From Chamaesiphon sp. GL140_3_metabinner_129_sub (GTDB taxonomy: Bacteria > Cyanobacteriota > Cyanobacteriia > Cyanobacteriales > Chamaesiphonaceae): a stretch of 35,351 nt of DNA. Below, one piece after another: positions 1 through 7,810 of this stretch (position 1 is its first letter; the number at the start of each line of letters is the position of its first letter). Below the pieces are notes generated by a model. The model saw only the letters and a program-made list of their open reading frames with translations, had not been told where the DNA came from and ran no database searches. Where the stretch lies: contig JANYIT010000324.1 in NCBI GenBank assembly GCA_025358725.1, forward strand, positions 1 to 35,351, given 5' to 3'. Both the position numbers and the translations under genes were made by a program.

Positions 1-121
1 AAGTAACCCGCGCGTTGTTAAAAAGACCCGTTCAAAATTTCCAGCGAAAAAACCTTTTCATCCTGGTACGGGAACTCAGCACCCACACCTTAGTTTCTCT
101 ATTGCTAGCACTGCTTAGAGC
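1..121. other. Non-coding window edge, possible mobile-element remnant
   Basis: There is no convincing reading frame here. The stretch starts exactly where the minus-strand secreted-protein gene (122-520) stops. None of the three minus-strand frames continues that protein, so the missing 3' part of the gene is not present as a frameshifted continuation. A junction with a mobile element would explain this, but no terminal inverted repeat can be shown because the other side lies outside the window. Inference only. Confidence 0.25.
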
Positions 122-520
122 TTAACCGAGAAGTATTGAGACAGATCCGGCCACGCCACTCAAAATACCTGTGAGATCGATCGATGATAATGTGAATGCT
201 CCACCGTCTACTTTGGCTAGACGAATGCCGCCGCCAGCAGTATTGTAAAGCAGAGCTGTGTTGGGCGAACCAAGCGTCGAGTTTGGAGAGCTACCGCTCA
301 GCAGACCAAAGGAAACAAATTTATTAAGATCGCTAGGGGTAGTGCTAGTCAGTACAAAACCATCTTCTGTATAGCTACTGCCGACAATATTAAGCAGAAA
401 ATTATTCTGCTGCAAGCTTTCAAAATCCATGATGACGGCTTGAGCAGGAGCCGCAGCAAGTATTGATAAATTAATTAAGGCAAGGGCTTTGACTATTTCG
501 ATCGGGGTAAACTGTTTCAT
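122..520 (-). CDS. Secreted hypothetical protein, probably 3'-truncated (PEP-CTERM-like N-terminus)
   Basis: This 132-residue protein has a clear Sec signal peptide: a basic start (MKQF), a hydrophobic stretch ALALINLSILAAA and an APAQA cleavage site at about residues 24-28. The mature part begins VIMDFESL, contains GGGIRLAKVDGGAFTLSSIDL, and stops at SVSILLG. This layout (signal peptide, MDFE, then a beta-rich FTLSSIDL strand) resembles the N-terminal half of cyanobacterial PEP-CTERM exported proteins, which normally continue with another strand-rich half and a C-terminal PEP sorting helix. Neither is present, and no other frame continues the protein, so it may be truncated. The start is an ATG at 520. 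The function is unknown. It could also be a naturally short exported protein. Confidence 0.55.
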   Translation of the reverse strand: MKQFTPIEIVKALALINLSILAAAPAQAVIMDFESLQQNNFLLNIVGSSYTEDGFVLTSTTPSDLNKFVSFGLLSGSSPNSTLGSPNTALLYNTAGGGIRLAKVDGGAFTLSSIDLTGILSGVAGSVSILLG

Positions 521-630
521 GGTTTTTTAAGTTAGAAGTGTAATGCTGGACACAATAACTATGTGGCGTGAGTAACAAAGGCTGTCTCACAAAATTTCAC
601 CACCAAAGCAAGAGTATCTGCAAGTATTCC

Positions 631-690
631 CTCAAAAAATCAGAAACTAACATCCTAAATAGAATTTTCTCAAAAAATCAGAAACTAACA
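631..690. repeat. 22-base exact direct repeat, period 38
   Basis: Positions 631-652 and 669-690 are identical, each beginning CTCAAAAAATCAG and ending AAACTAACA, with 16 bases between them. The copies lie upstream (on the minus strand) of the truncated secreted-protein gene, so they could be a duplicated regulator site or a residue of a transposition event. No further copy was noticed nearby. Confidence 0.7.
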
Positions 691-750
691 CGATCGATCT
701 TGAAACACTAAATGCTCACATCTTTCACCAGTGTAGGAATACTATTGCTC

Positions 751-935
751 AGCGTAGATCCAGGGTACCCATTAAGCTGCGTTTTTATTCGGGGGGAACC
801 CCCGAATAAAAAAACGACAAGACAGCGGTGCGCTATGGGCGGGGTTCCCCCGCACATAAAAGCGCAACAAGACAGGGCACCCCTACAAAATTAACCTGTA
901 GGGGTGCCCTTAATGGGTACCCTGAAATCTACGCT
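751..935. repeat. Modular palindromic element with about 26-bp terminal inverted repeats
   Basis: The outer arms 751-776 and 909-935 are inverted copies that differ only by a small gap or mismatch; the core AGGGTACCCATTAAG is perfect. Inside are three consecutive hairpins. The first is 782-795/799-812, a 14-bp perfect stem with loop GAA. The second is 829-834/861-866 enclosing GCGGGG/CCCCGC (839-844/848-853). The third is 874-887/897-910, a 14-bp perfect stem (AGGGCACCCCTACA and its complement). The hairpins are separated by two copies of ACAAGACAG (817-825, 867-875). It contains no gene and looks MITE-like or REP-like. A shorter relative lies at 4433-4540. Confidence 0.75.
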
Positions 936-1027
936 TTTACTAAAATTGATGTATTAGTGCAAGATGTAAGCATGTCAATAGCCACAAAACAAGTTTTGCT
1001 TTGTCTCATTCAATCCGGCTACTACAT

Positions 1028-1402
1028 CTAGACTGAATTTGTACGTAACCACACCAAACCCGACATCCCAATCCCGCAATAATTTGCTGCCAGATCGACC
1101 AGATCGAATGTCCGTAAAGGTATCCAAATTTGGGAAAACTCTTCAAGCGTAATCGCTACCGCGATAATTGAGCAGCCTAATAATATTTTTAGACGACCGA
1201 TTTTTAGCATTCGACCGTCAAGCGCGTAATTCAGTAAAAATGCTAAAGTGCCGATCAGAATAAAATGTACCCATTTATCACCAAATGGCAAACTACTAAC
1301 CCAGCCGATAATTCCGCTGAGTCGCCCCAAATCATTGGCAATAATAATGCCAGCCACAAACCCGAAAAATAATGAAAAAGGTACCCAGCGTTTAAATCGC
1401 AT
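1028..1402 (-). CDS. VanZ-like family membrane protein
   Basis: This 124-residue protein has about four hydrophobic segments (around residues 8-23, 47-60, 71-86 and 106-118). The family motifs are visible: GDKWVHF in the second segment, EEFSQIWIPLRTFDLVDLAANYCGIG near the C-terminus. This matches the VanZ-like layout of D-K-x-x-H-F followed by E-x-x-Q, R, D and N. VanZ gives low-level teicoplanin resistance in enterococci, but the role of most homologues is not known. It starts 24 bases after the murJ stop on the same strand, so the two are probably co-transcribed, suggesting a cell-envelope link. The length is typical of a small VanZ protein. Confidence 0.85.
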   Translation of the reverse strand: MRFKRWVPFSLFFGFVAGIIIANDLGRLSGIIGWVSSLPFGDKWVHFILIGTLAFLLNYALDGRMLKIGRLKILLGCSIIAVAITLEEFSQIWIPLRTFDLVDLAANYCGIGMSGLVWLRTNSV

Positions 1403-1426
1403 ATGTTTAGATCCACAGGGGTAATA

Positions 1427-3052
1427 TTACTTCCTGACCAATTTTTGGCGAATCTGTCCTACAAACTTATCGAATTCTGGTAATTTGAGCTGAGCAACGA
1501 TCGCGACAAATACCCCAAAACCAATCCCCCCAGATAGTGCTAATTGTATCAAAAGAGTAATTGTATTGCTAGCAGGGACAAACTGCTGCCAAGCATAGCT
1601 GACACCCCAAGTTACCCCACCTGTCACTACACTGGCGAGAAATACACCCACCAGTGGTAAAAATCTTTGCCACGGTAAACCATTCAACCGTCGATCGAGT
1701 AAGAATAACATTACCGAAAAAGAAATCAGATTGATACATACTGTCGATAAAGTAATCCCAGCCGCACCAAATGGTTTCCAGAATAAATAGTCAAATAGGA
1801 AATTGAAGAAGATATTCACCATGCTGATCTTAAATGGCGTACTACCATCACCGAGCGCGTAGAAGACTCGGACTAAAACATCCCGCCCTAAAAAGATAAA
1901 CATCCCCAAACTCGATGCGATTAAAATCGAGCCGACTAATTGAGAATCTTGAGTTTTGAACGCACCATACTGATAAACTGCGGTGACGATCGGGTAAGCT
2001 AAAGCAATCATAATCGCACTCAGGGGCATCATCGCAATCCCCGTCAGCATTAATCCCTGGCGAATCCGATCCTTGAGTTGTCCCCAATTGTCGGGATCTG
2101 TCAGCCTGGAAAATTCGGGCAATAGGGAGACTAAAATGATATTGGAAATAATGCCCAAGGGAGTCTGAATCAATAGCCCCGAATACTGCATCGCCGAAGC
2201 TGCGCCTGCAATACCTGAAGCAAAAGACAGATCGATAAATAGGTTAATTTGAAGTGTACCTGAAGAAAATGTCGCTGGGCCAAGAATTTTCAATACATCT
2301 TGGACACCTTTGCGCCGCCAATCCAATCGGGGTTTAATCGTCCCCAATCCTACCCGCCACTGGGTAATCACCTGCATCAACCATTGTAAAATCGCTCCAA
2401 TTAATGCTGTACCTGCCAGCACCTTACCACCCAAGAGCGCGTATTCAGGTAGCATGGTCTTCTGCCCCAAATAAATCGCTAGCACCCCTACGCCAACAAT
2501 TGTCGTGAAGCTAGAGAGGAGGGGGCTAATGGAAGGCAACCAGTAAAATTGAGCCGAACTGAGCGTGCCAAAACCAATCCCAATTAAGCCAGCTAGGACT
2601 GCGAGTAATGACATAATTTGTAACTGCTCGATCGCACTTTGGCGCACCAAGGTACCTCGAATCACATCACTACTATGAGTTAAATTAGGGGCGATAATAT
2701 CGATCGCATTGCTAGCAAAACAGAAAATACTGATACTCACACAGAGTAAAATTATGCTAACGATCGTGGTAATTGTTTCGACGATCGGTGCAACTTGCGA
2801 TTTGTCTTTTTCCTTGGTAAGAACACTGACGATCGCACTATGAAATGGCCCATTAATCCCGCCGAGTAAAATCAGTAAAAATCCGGGAATTGCATAGGCA
2901 TAAGTAAACGCCTCAAACGCGATGCCATTACCAAAGGCAGCGGCTAGAGCCATTTGCCGCACCAGCCCAAATACTTTACTAATTAAGGTGGCAGCAGCTA
3001 CGATGCCAGCGATATTAGCGATTGATTTGGTTGGTTTTTTCGATTCAGTCAC
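1427..3052 (-). CDS. murJ: MurJ/MviN lipid II flippase
   Basis: This 541-residue polytopic membrane protein with about 14 hydrophobic segments belongs to the MVF branch of the MOP exporter superfamily. It opens with KSIANIAGIVAAATLISKVFGLVRQMALAAAFG, the conserved MurJ N-terminus, in which the R of GLVRQ is diagnostic. Other typical stretches are GPFHSAIVSVL, LPEFSRL and GDGSTPFKISM. MurJ moves lipid-linked peptidoglycan precursor across the cytoplasmic membrane. The start codon is GTG at 3052, chosen because it gives the complete hydrophilic N-terminal tail (MTESKKPTKS). The gene is followed after 24 bases by the vanZ-like gene, and is divergent from the permease gene at 3316 across about 260 bases that must hold both promoters. 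Confidence 0.93.
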   Translation of the reverse strand: MTESKKPTKSIANIAGIVAAATLISKVFGLVRQMALAAAFGNGIAFEAFTYAYAIPGFLLILLGGINGPFHSAIVSVLTKEKDKSQVAPIVETITTIVSIILLCVSISIFCFASNAIDIIAPNLTHSSDVIRGTLVRQSAIEQLQIMSLLAVLAGLIGIGFGTLSSAQFYWLPSISPLLSSFTTIVGVGVLAIYLGQKTMLPEYALLGGKVLAGTALIGAILQWLMQVITQWRVGLGTIKPRLDWRRKGVQDVLKILGPATFSSGTLQINLFIDLSFASGIAGAASAMQYSGLLIQTPLGIISNIILVSLLPEFSRLTDPDNWGQLKDRIRQGLMLTGIAMMPLSAIMIALAYPIVTAVYQYGAFKTQDSQLVGSILIASSLGMFIFLGRDVLVRVFYALGDGSTPFKISMVNIFFNFLFDYLFWKPFGAAGITLSTVCINLISFSVMLFLLDRRLNGLPWQRFLPLVGVFLASVVTGGVTWGVSYAWQQFVPASNTITLLIQLALSGGIGFGVFVAIVAQLKLPEFDKFVGQIRQKLVRK

Positions 3053-3315
3053 AAAGCTTAAAATTAGAGGTTAGGGAGGTAGGGGCGAGTTGATCCGATT
3101 GACTCAACCGAATCTAGCTGTTGACTTTAAAACCCGCCCTTACCGGAGTTATCAAGGTGATTGGAATGGGGATACAGGATTAAATACTCACTTATCTTAG
3201 CTTAAACAGTAGAATCCTCTCACTTGGAACATCGACTCGCACTGACATTTTTGTGTTTAGAGGTCGATCGTAGCTTAAACTGATAATTAAATAATTGCTC
3301 ATCGATCGATACCCA

Positions 3316-4398
3316 ATGCGTCGTTTCCCCACCAACATCCAGAACTTATTAATCATTGGATTGGGATTTCCAGTCATTGGACTCAACCTCTGGGTACTAT
3401 CACAGTTCTTTCGATATTTCGAGCATCTAATTACCGTTTTGACGATCGCGGCACTGATTGCCTTTTTACTCAATTATCCCGTTAAAATCCTCGAACGAAT
3501 CTTTCGGCGAGTGCCTGCAATTATTGGTGTTTTGTTCATTACGATTGCCCTCCTCACTATTTTAGGTGTGACAGTAGTCCCTAGCGCGATCGATCAAACA
3601 ACTGAATTAGTCAAGCAGATACCAGAGTGGATTTTGGCAAGTAATGAAAATATTAATGGTTGGGAAGAATGGGGCAAAGGCAAAGGCTTCCCGATTGATT
3701 TTAATGTCTTGCGAACTCAGATTAATGCCAAGATCGACACCCAATTACAAATTATTGGTGCTCAGATAGTAGGACTAGCAGTGGGCACTGTTTCTGGCGT
3801 GATTGATACGCTCTCAATTATCGTTTTATCCATCTATATGTTGCTATATGGCGATCGATTGTGGATCGGTATTGTGGCGACATTACCCGATCGGATTGGG
3901 ATGCCATTGAGTGAATCATTACGGCTAAATTTTCAGAACTTTTTCATCAGCCAGTTGATATTAGGGACATTCATGGCATCCATCCTCACCCCGATCTTCT
4001 TTGTCCTAAAAGTTCCCTTTGGGCTATCTTTTGCGATCTTCATTGGTACTGCCGAACTGATTCCTTTTATCGGTGCTAGTTTGGGAATTGGGTTAGTGAC
4101 AATTGTGATTATGTTGAAAAACTTTGGTTTAGGAATCTCTGTTTTAATTGCTTCAATTATTATGCAACAAATCAAAGATAATTTGTTAGCCCCCAAATTG
4201 ATGGGTGAGTTTATCGGCTTAAATCCGATTGCCATTTTGATTTGTTTACTCACAGGCGGACAAATTGCTGGATTATTAGGTGTAATTGTTTCAGTTCCGC
4301 TCGCCGGGACGATCAAAGGTACGATCGATCTGATTCGTCAACAGTCCAATAGTACTCCGCAGCCAGAATTTGCAGGGGAATCGGTGGATAGTGAGTAG
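3316..4398 (+). CDS. AI-2E family transporter (PerM/UPF0118)
   Basis: The protein has 360 residues from the ATG at 3316; an in-frame TTG seven codons upstream (3295) is a weaker alternative. It has seven to eight hydrophobic segments with the usual AI-2E/PerM layout: two N-terminal helices, a soluble loop (roughly residues 95-150), and a C-terminal bundle with ELIPFIGASLGIG, QQIKDNLLAPKLMGEFIGLNPIAIL and GGQIAGLLGVIVSVPLAG. These are the strongest family signatures. Members export autoinducer-2 or act as Na+/H+ antiporters in some bacteria; the cyanobacterial substrate is not known. It stands alone, divergent from murJ. Confidence 0.9.
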   Translation: MRRFPTNIQNLLIIGLGFPVIGLNLWVLSQFFRYFEHLITVLTIAALIAFLLNYPVKILERIFRRVPAIIGVLFITIALLTILGVTVVPSAIDQTTELVKQIPEWILASNENINGWEEWGKGKGFPIDFNVLRTQINAKIDTQLQIIGAQIVGLAVGTVSGVIDTLSIIVLSIYMLLYGDRLWIGIVATLPDRIGMPLSESLRLNFQNFFISQLILGTFMASILTPIFFVLKVPFGLSFAIFIGTAELIPFIGASLGIGLVTIVIMLKNFGLGISVLIASIIMQQIKDNLLAPKLMGEFIGLNPIAILICLLTGGQIAGLLGVIVSVPLAGTIKGTIDLIRQQSNSTPQPEFAGESVDSE

Positions 4399-4402
4399 TT
4401 AA

Positions 4403-4426
4403 AAGTTGAAAGTTGAAAGTTGAAAG
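4403..4426. repeat. Heptamer tandem repeat (AAGTTGA x3)
   Basis: AAGTTGA occurs three times in tandem followed by AAG, just after the permease stop codon. A two-unit version follows lgt at 7714-7727. Short tandemly repeated heptamers are a known feature of cyanobacterial intergenic DNA. Confidence 0.8.
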
Positions 4427-4432
4427 CGGAGT

Positions 4433-4540
4433 GAGTACCCATCAAGGGCACCCCTACAAGCTACCTGTAGAGGTGCCCCTGGGTACCCTAAGATCTATGC
4501 CAATTACTAATATTTTCGTACTGGCGCAAGCTGTGAGTAG
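4433..4540. repeat. Minimal copy of the GTAGGGG palindromic repeat family
   Basis: The hairpin arms 4445-4458 and 4466-4480 pair with one mismatch and are flanked by GTACCCAT and GGGTACCC. The stretch after the hairpin (GGGTACCCTAAGATCTATGC and on to about 4540) resembles 917-980, including CTGGCGCAAGCTGTGAG against TTAGTGCAAGATGTAAG. It is therefore a diverged relative of the 751-935 element that lacks the two extra internal hairpins. Confidence 0.65.
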
Positions 4541-4583
4541 ATAGATCCCTACCGCTTGTCTCTGGCTGTTAGCCCTAAACGTC

Positions 4584-4589
4584 TATAAT
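4584..4589 (+). promoter_or_regulatory. Candidate -10 box of the CyanoP gene
   Basis: A perfect TATAAT lies 37 bases before the ATG at 4627. No -35 hexamer at the usual 16-18 base distance is convincing, because the nearest TTGTCT (4556-4561) is too far. A weak call. Confidence 0.35.
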
Positions 4590-4626
4590 TATTACCGAAT
4601 ACATAAAATATTAAATTCATCACCTC

Positions 4627-5172
4627 ATGTGGAAAAAAATCACCGTGTCATTGATCTTGACATTAGCAATAATATTCCAAATTAATGTTGCTCCTGTTCA
4701 AGCAGCGGGACTCCAAGGCTATATCGATACTGCCGATGGCTACAAATTTCTCTACCCCAATGGCTGGGTAGCTGTCAAAACCACCAAAGGCGCAGATATT
4801 ATCTTTCATGACTTGATTGAATCTAGCGAAAATATCAGCGTCGTGATCAGTCAGGTAGATAAGGACAAAAAATTGAGCGACATTGGTACTGCTTCCGATG
4901 TTGGGTATAAACTAGGTAAAAACGCGATCGCTCCGCCAGGATCGGGACGGGAAGCTGAGTTGATTAGTGCAGAGACAAATGAATCTAAAGGCAAAACTTA
5001 CTACATCCTCGAATACGATGTCAAACTACCAAATAGTCATCGACATAACATTGCCAGTGTTGTGGTCAGTCGTGGTAAATTATTCACATTCAACGCCTCT
5101 ACTACTGATAAACGGTGGCAGAAAATGAAACAGGTATTCGGTGAAGTGATTAATTCCTTTAGTGTTGCCTAG
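4627..5172 (+). CDS. psbP: CyanoP, PsbP-family photosystem II protein
   Basis: The 181 residues start with a signal peptide (MWKKITVSLILTLAIIFQINVAPVQA), cleaved at about residue 26. The PsbP fold follows: LQGYIDTADGYKFLYPNGWVAV, then DIIFHDLIESSENISVVIS, YYILEYDVKLPNSHRHNIASVVVSRGKLFTFNAST and ERWQKM-like DKRWQKMKQVFGEVINSFSV. CyanoP sits on the lumenal side of the thylakoid and assists photosystem II assembly. Characterised CyanoP proteins are usually lipoproteins, but this one has no cysteine at the end of its signal peptide, so it would be a soluble lumenal protein. It is the first gene of a close-packed run with maf (21 bases on), a hypothetical gene and lgt. Confidence 0.9.
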   Translation: MWKKITVSLILTLAIIFQINVAPVQAAGLQGYIDTADGYKFLYPNGWVAVKTTKGADIIFHDLIESSENISVVISQVDKDKKLSDIGTASDVGYKLGKNAIAPPGSGREAELISAETNESKGKTYYILEYDVKLPNSHRHNIASVVVSRGKLFTFNASTTDKRWQKMKQVFGEVINSFSVA

Positions 5173-5193
5173 ATAGCCATTAACACCTCCAGT

Positions 5194-5781
5194 ATGACTC
5201 TCAACTTTGTCTTGGCTTCTGCTTCCCCCGCACGACGACGATTGCTGCAAAGTGTGGGGATCAACCCTCTCGTGTGTGTAAGTCACTTCGATGAATCGCA
5301 GATTCAACTAACAGATCCAATTGCGCTAGTGGAGACATTGGCACAGCGCAAAGCAGAAGTCGTATTGAATCAAGTTCATGATTCCTTGATATTGGGTTGT
5401 GATTCAGTCTTAGTCGTCGGTGACGAAATTTATGGGAAACCACGAGATCCTGCTGAAGCATTTACTCGTTGGCAACAAATGCGCGGCAATCACGGTACTC
5501 TATATACTGGGCATGCATTAATCGACCAACGCCAATCCCAACAAGTTGTTCGTTGTGGCATTACGCAAGTTTATTTTGGTCGAGTTTCTGATCCTCAGAT
5601 TCAGGCTTATATCGCTACTGGCGAACCATTGGTTTGTGCGGGGGGGTTTGCACTAGAAGGCAAAGGAAGTGCCTTGATTGACAAAATTGAGGGTTGTCAT
5701 AGTAATGTTATTGGTCTAAGCTTGCCATTACTTCGATCGATGCTGGCCGAACTGCGCTACGATCTCAGCAACTACTGGTGA
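5194..5781 (+). CDS. maf: Maf family nucleotide pyrophosphatase
   Basis: The 195 residues match the usual Maf length. The signature [17 protein letters not shown] lies at the N-terminus (nucleotide-binding SxSxRR loop). [19 protein letters not shown] carries the catalytic acidic residue, followed by YTGHALI and [33 protein letters not shown]. Maf proteins hydrolyse non-canonical or modified nucleoside triphosphates to monophosphates and were first noted as septation inhibitors when overproduced. The ATG lies 21 bases after the CyanoP stop, so the two are likely co-transcribed. The subfamily (dTTP/UTP type or m7GTP type) was not resolved. Confidence 0.93.
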   Translation: MTLNFVLASASPARRRLLQSVGINPLVCVSHFDESQIQLTDPIALVETLAQRKAEVVLNQVHDSLILGCDSVLVVGDEIYGKPRDPAEAFTRWQQMRGNHGTLYTGHALIDQRQSQQVVRCGITQVYFGRVSDPQIQAYIATGEPLVCAGGFALEGKGSALIDKIEGCHSNVIGLSLPLLRSMLAELRYDLSNYW

Positions 5782-5802
5782 GTCCTGTTTTATCCCGAAT
5801 CT

Positions 5803-6789
5803 ATGATCTCCAGCGAAGAATTTAATCAAAAACTACAAGCCGGACAAATTCATGAAGCTTTAGCACTAGTCATGCGTGATGCGATGGAATTGGATGTCAC
5901 AACTCGGATGACTGAAGCTGCGATGACTATCAGTCATCCAGGTAGTGAATATCTTCGGACCAAAATTAATTTACTAACAGGGGATGTTCAGAACGAAGTA
6001 GGCAAAGATGTAATCATTGATAGCACCAGTTATCTTAAGCTTCAACAATTACATCTCGACCAAATTATTGCCAGTCATCGGATTGTAAAAAGTTATTTAG
6101 ATCGGATTCAATCAATTTTTACAGTCTTACCACCGTCCCCACCGAGTAGCGATTTTTCAGAGGAACGGCTAGTGACGATGCCAACGGTTGAATCAGATCG
6201 CTTAAATTCAAACTCTTTATTGGCACGATTGACTCAACTCACTGCAATGCCGATGCAAAATCCTAGTATTCAACAGTTTGAATTAACTACCGTTCCTGAC
6301 TCAACATTCACTGATTGTCAGTCGGCTGAGTTGACCAATAGCACCAATCTCTCTGAGCAACAGCAATCGCAACTAGCCATAAATAACACGATCGAATCGA
6401 TTGCTGTGACAGATAATAATCGAGTACTAATCGATCTCGTTGCTGTTGATGATGATAACCTTGATTTATCCATAGATCGAGATGGAACTGTTTGGGAAGA
6501 ATGGGTTGAAGATGAAGACTTGATGCCCGAATTAGTCATCCCACAACCACCAGTTTTACCAATAGTGACAATGCCTGATTGGGAAGAAAACTCGGTGCGA
6601 CAGCAGCTCAATCCGATCGAAGTAAAACCAATTATCCCTCGCTCTACAGCTAAATCAGTCGATTCTTCTGCACCGTGGGACAAATTTGGACCTGAATATG
6701 TCGGGATCATTACCAATCCGCAATCTCAGCTTGACAACAACAGCAATTCTGATCAAATCGATCGACTATTAGCAGATCTGGATATTTAG
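5803..6789 (+). CDS. Hypothetical protein with alpha-helical N-terminal domain and acidic tail
   Basis: This 328-residue cytoplasmic-looking protein has no signal peptide or membrane segment. Residues 1-110 look folded and helical ([32 protein letters not shown], then [30 protein letters not shown]). The rest is low-complexity, rich in Asp, Glu, Asn, Ser and Pro, with an acidic patch ([13 protein letters not shown]). The last residues, [12 protein letters not shown], form a short amphipathic helix that could be a docking peptide. It sits 21 bases after maf and 5 bases before lgt, so it is in the same transcription unit. I do not recognise the family and assign no function. Confidence 0.75.
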   Translation: MISSEEFNQKLQAGQIHEALALVMRDAMELDVTTRMTEAAMTISHPGSEYLRTKINLLTGDVQNEVGKDVIIDSTSYLKLQQLHLDQIIASHRIVKSYLDRIQSIFTVLPPSPPSSDFSEERLVTMPTVESDRLNSNSLLARLTQLTAMPMQNPSIQQFELTTVPDSTFTDCQSAELTNSTNLSEQQQSQLAINNTIESIAVTDNNRVLIDLVAVDDDNLDLSIDRDGTVWEEWVEDEDLMPELVIPQPPVLPIVTMPDWEENSVRQQLNPIEVKPIIPRSTAKSVDSSAPWDKFGPEYVGIITNPQSQLDNNSNSDQIDRLLADLDI

Positions 6790-6794
6790 TATAT

Positions 6795-7697
6795 ATGTTA
6801 ATAATAGATTTATTTTCAACTCTTCAACTACCCTCTTTAGACTTTGCTACTTTAGCTCCGATTATTAGTAGTCATGATCATTCAGGACAATCTCTACTCG
6901 CTTTTCAATTTATGTCGCCAGGGGAAGAGATTTTTCATCTGGGAAGTTTTCGATTAAAGTGGTATGGCTTATTGATTGCCACAGCGGTATTAATTGGTGT
7001 TAATTTATCGATGCGGTTGGGAAAGTCCCGCAAGATTGACCCTGAATTAATTGCCGATCTAGCGATTTGTTTAGTATTAGGCGCGATTCCCACTGCCAGA
7101 CTATATTATGTTGCCTTTGAATGGCACAACTACTCTCAACATCCAGAGGATATTATCAAGATTTGGGAGGGCGGTATCGCTATTCATGGCTCACTGATTG
7201 GTGGATCGATCGCCGCGATTATTTTTGCTAAATTTAAACAAATTTCATTTTGGCAATTAGCTGATATTATTGCGCCTTCTGTGGCTTTGGGACAAGCGAT
7301 CGGTCGGTGGGGTAATTTCTTTAATTCTGAAGCCTTTGGTAGTCAGACAGATCTACCGTGGAAGTTATGTATTGTGAATACCAATAATCATCAATGTAAT
7401 TATGTTCACCCGACATTTTTGTATGAATCCTTATGGAATTTGCTGGTATTCACAGTTTTGATGTGGTTATTTATCGATGACAATCGACATCACCGCTTAA
7501 AAGCTGGTTCAATCTTTTTAGTTTATTTAATTGCTTATAGTATCGGGCGGTTTGGGATCGAGGGTTTACGAACAGATAGTCTGATGTTTGGCTCTCTCCG
7601 AATGGCACAGGTGATTAGTCTCGTCGGAATCGCGATCGGATCGATCGGGTTATTATGGTTGTATATTCGTCAGCGAAAGTTGCCAGATGTGGTTTAA
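6795..7697 (+). CDS. lgt: Prolipoprotein diacylglyceryl transferase
   Basis: Lgt transfers diacylglycerol from phosphatidylglycerol to the lipobox cysteine of prolipoproteins in the cytoplasmic membrane. The Lgt signature [13 protein letters not shown] is at about residues 170-182. The conserved [11 protein letters not shown] lies in the first membrane segment, HGSLIGG around residue 131 carries an essential histidine region, and [11 protein letters not shown] and [24 protein letters not shown] are typical of the C-terminal half. Seven membrane segments are expected. The ATG at 6795 gives an N-terminal extension of about 40 residues before the core; an internal ATG at 6912 ([11 protein letters not shown]) is a plausible alternative start. 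It follows the hypothetical gene by 5 bases. Confidence 0.95.
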   Translation: MLIIDLFSTLQLPSLDFATLAPIISSHDHSGQSLLAFQFMSPGEEIFHLGSFRLKWYGLLIATAVLIGVNLSMRLGKSRKIDPELIADLAICLVLGAIPTARLYYVAFEWHNYSQHPEDIIKIWEGGIAIHGSLIGGSIAAIIFAKFKQISFWQLADIIAPSVALGQAIGRWGNFFNSEAFGSQTDLPWKLCIVNTNNHQCNYVHPTFLYESLWNLLVFTVLMWLFIDDNRHHRLKAGSIFLVYLIAYSIGRFGIEGLRTDSLMFGSLRMAQVISLVGIAIGSIGLLWLYIRQRKLPDVV

Positions 7698-7713
7698 ATG
7701 AGTGGAAAGTGGA

Positions 7714-7727
7714 CAGTTGAAAGTTGA
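7714..7727. repeat. Heptamer repeat (cAGTTGA-AAGTTGA)
   Basis: Two tandem units, the first with C for A at its first position, match the AAGTTGA heptamer at 4403-4426. They lie in the 113-base gap after lgt, again immediately downstream of a plus-strand gene. Confidence 0.6.
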
Positions 7728-7810
7728 AAACGTTGCCATAATACGGGAACGCTGTTACTGTCGAACTTTAATGAGTGGTTGCTAAACAATATCAAGATCG
7801 AGATTGAGTA

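Larger units (their letters stand above)
521..1027. other. Long intergenic region filled with repeats
   Basis: This gap of about 500 bases holds a 22-base direct repeat (631-652 and 669-690) and a composite palindromic element with long terminal inverted repeats (751-935). Short open frames here run through the palindromes and have no recognisable protein character, so they are not called as genes. No tRNA or known RNA was seen. Confidence 0.6.

Noticed and set aside
631-690. Direct repeats considered as the start of a CRISPR array
   Set aside because: Only two copies, a 16-base spacer too short for CRISPR, and no cas gene nearby.
782-812. Perfect 14-bp hairpin considered as an intrinsic terminator
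   Set aside because: The T run precedes the stem and the A run follows it on both strands, the reverse of a terminator. It fits better as part of the palindromic element.
712-1031. Two short plus-strand open frames of about 60-67 codons
   Set aside because: They run through the palindromic modules, have low-complexity Pro/Lys/Arg-rich translations and no ribosome site.
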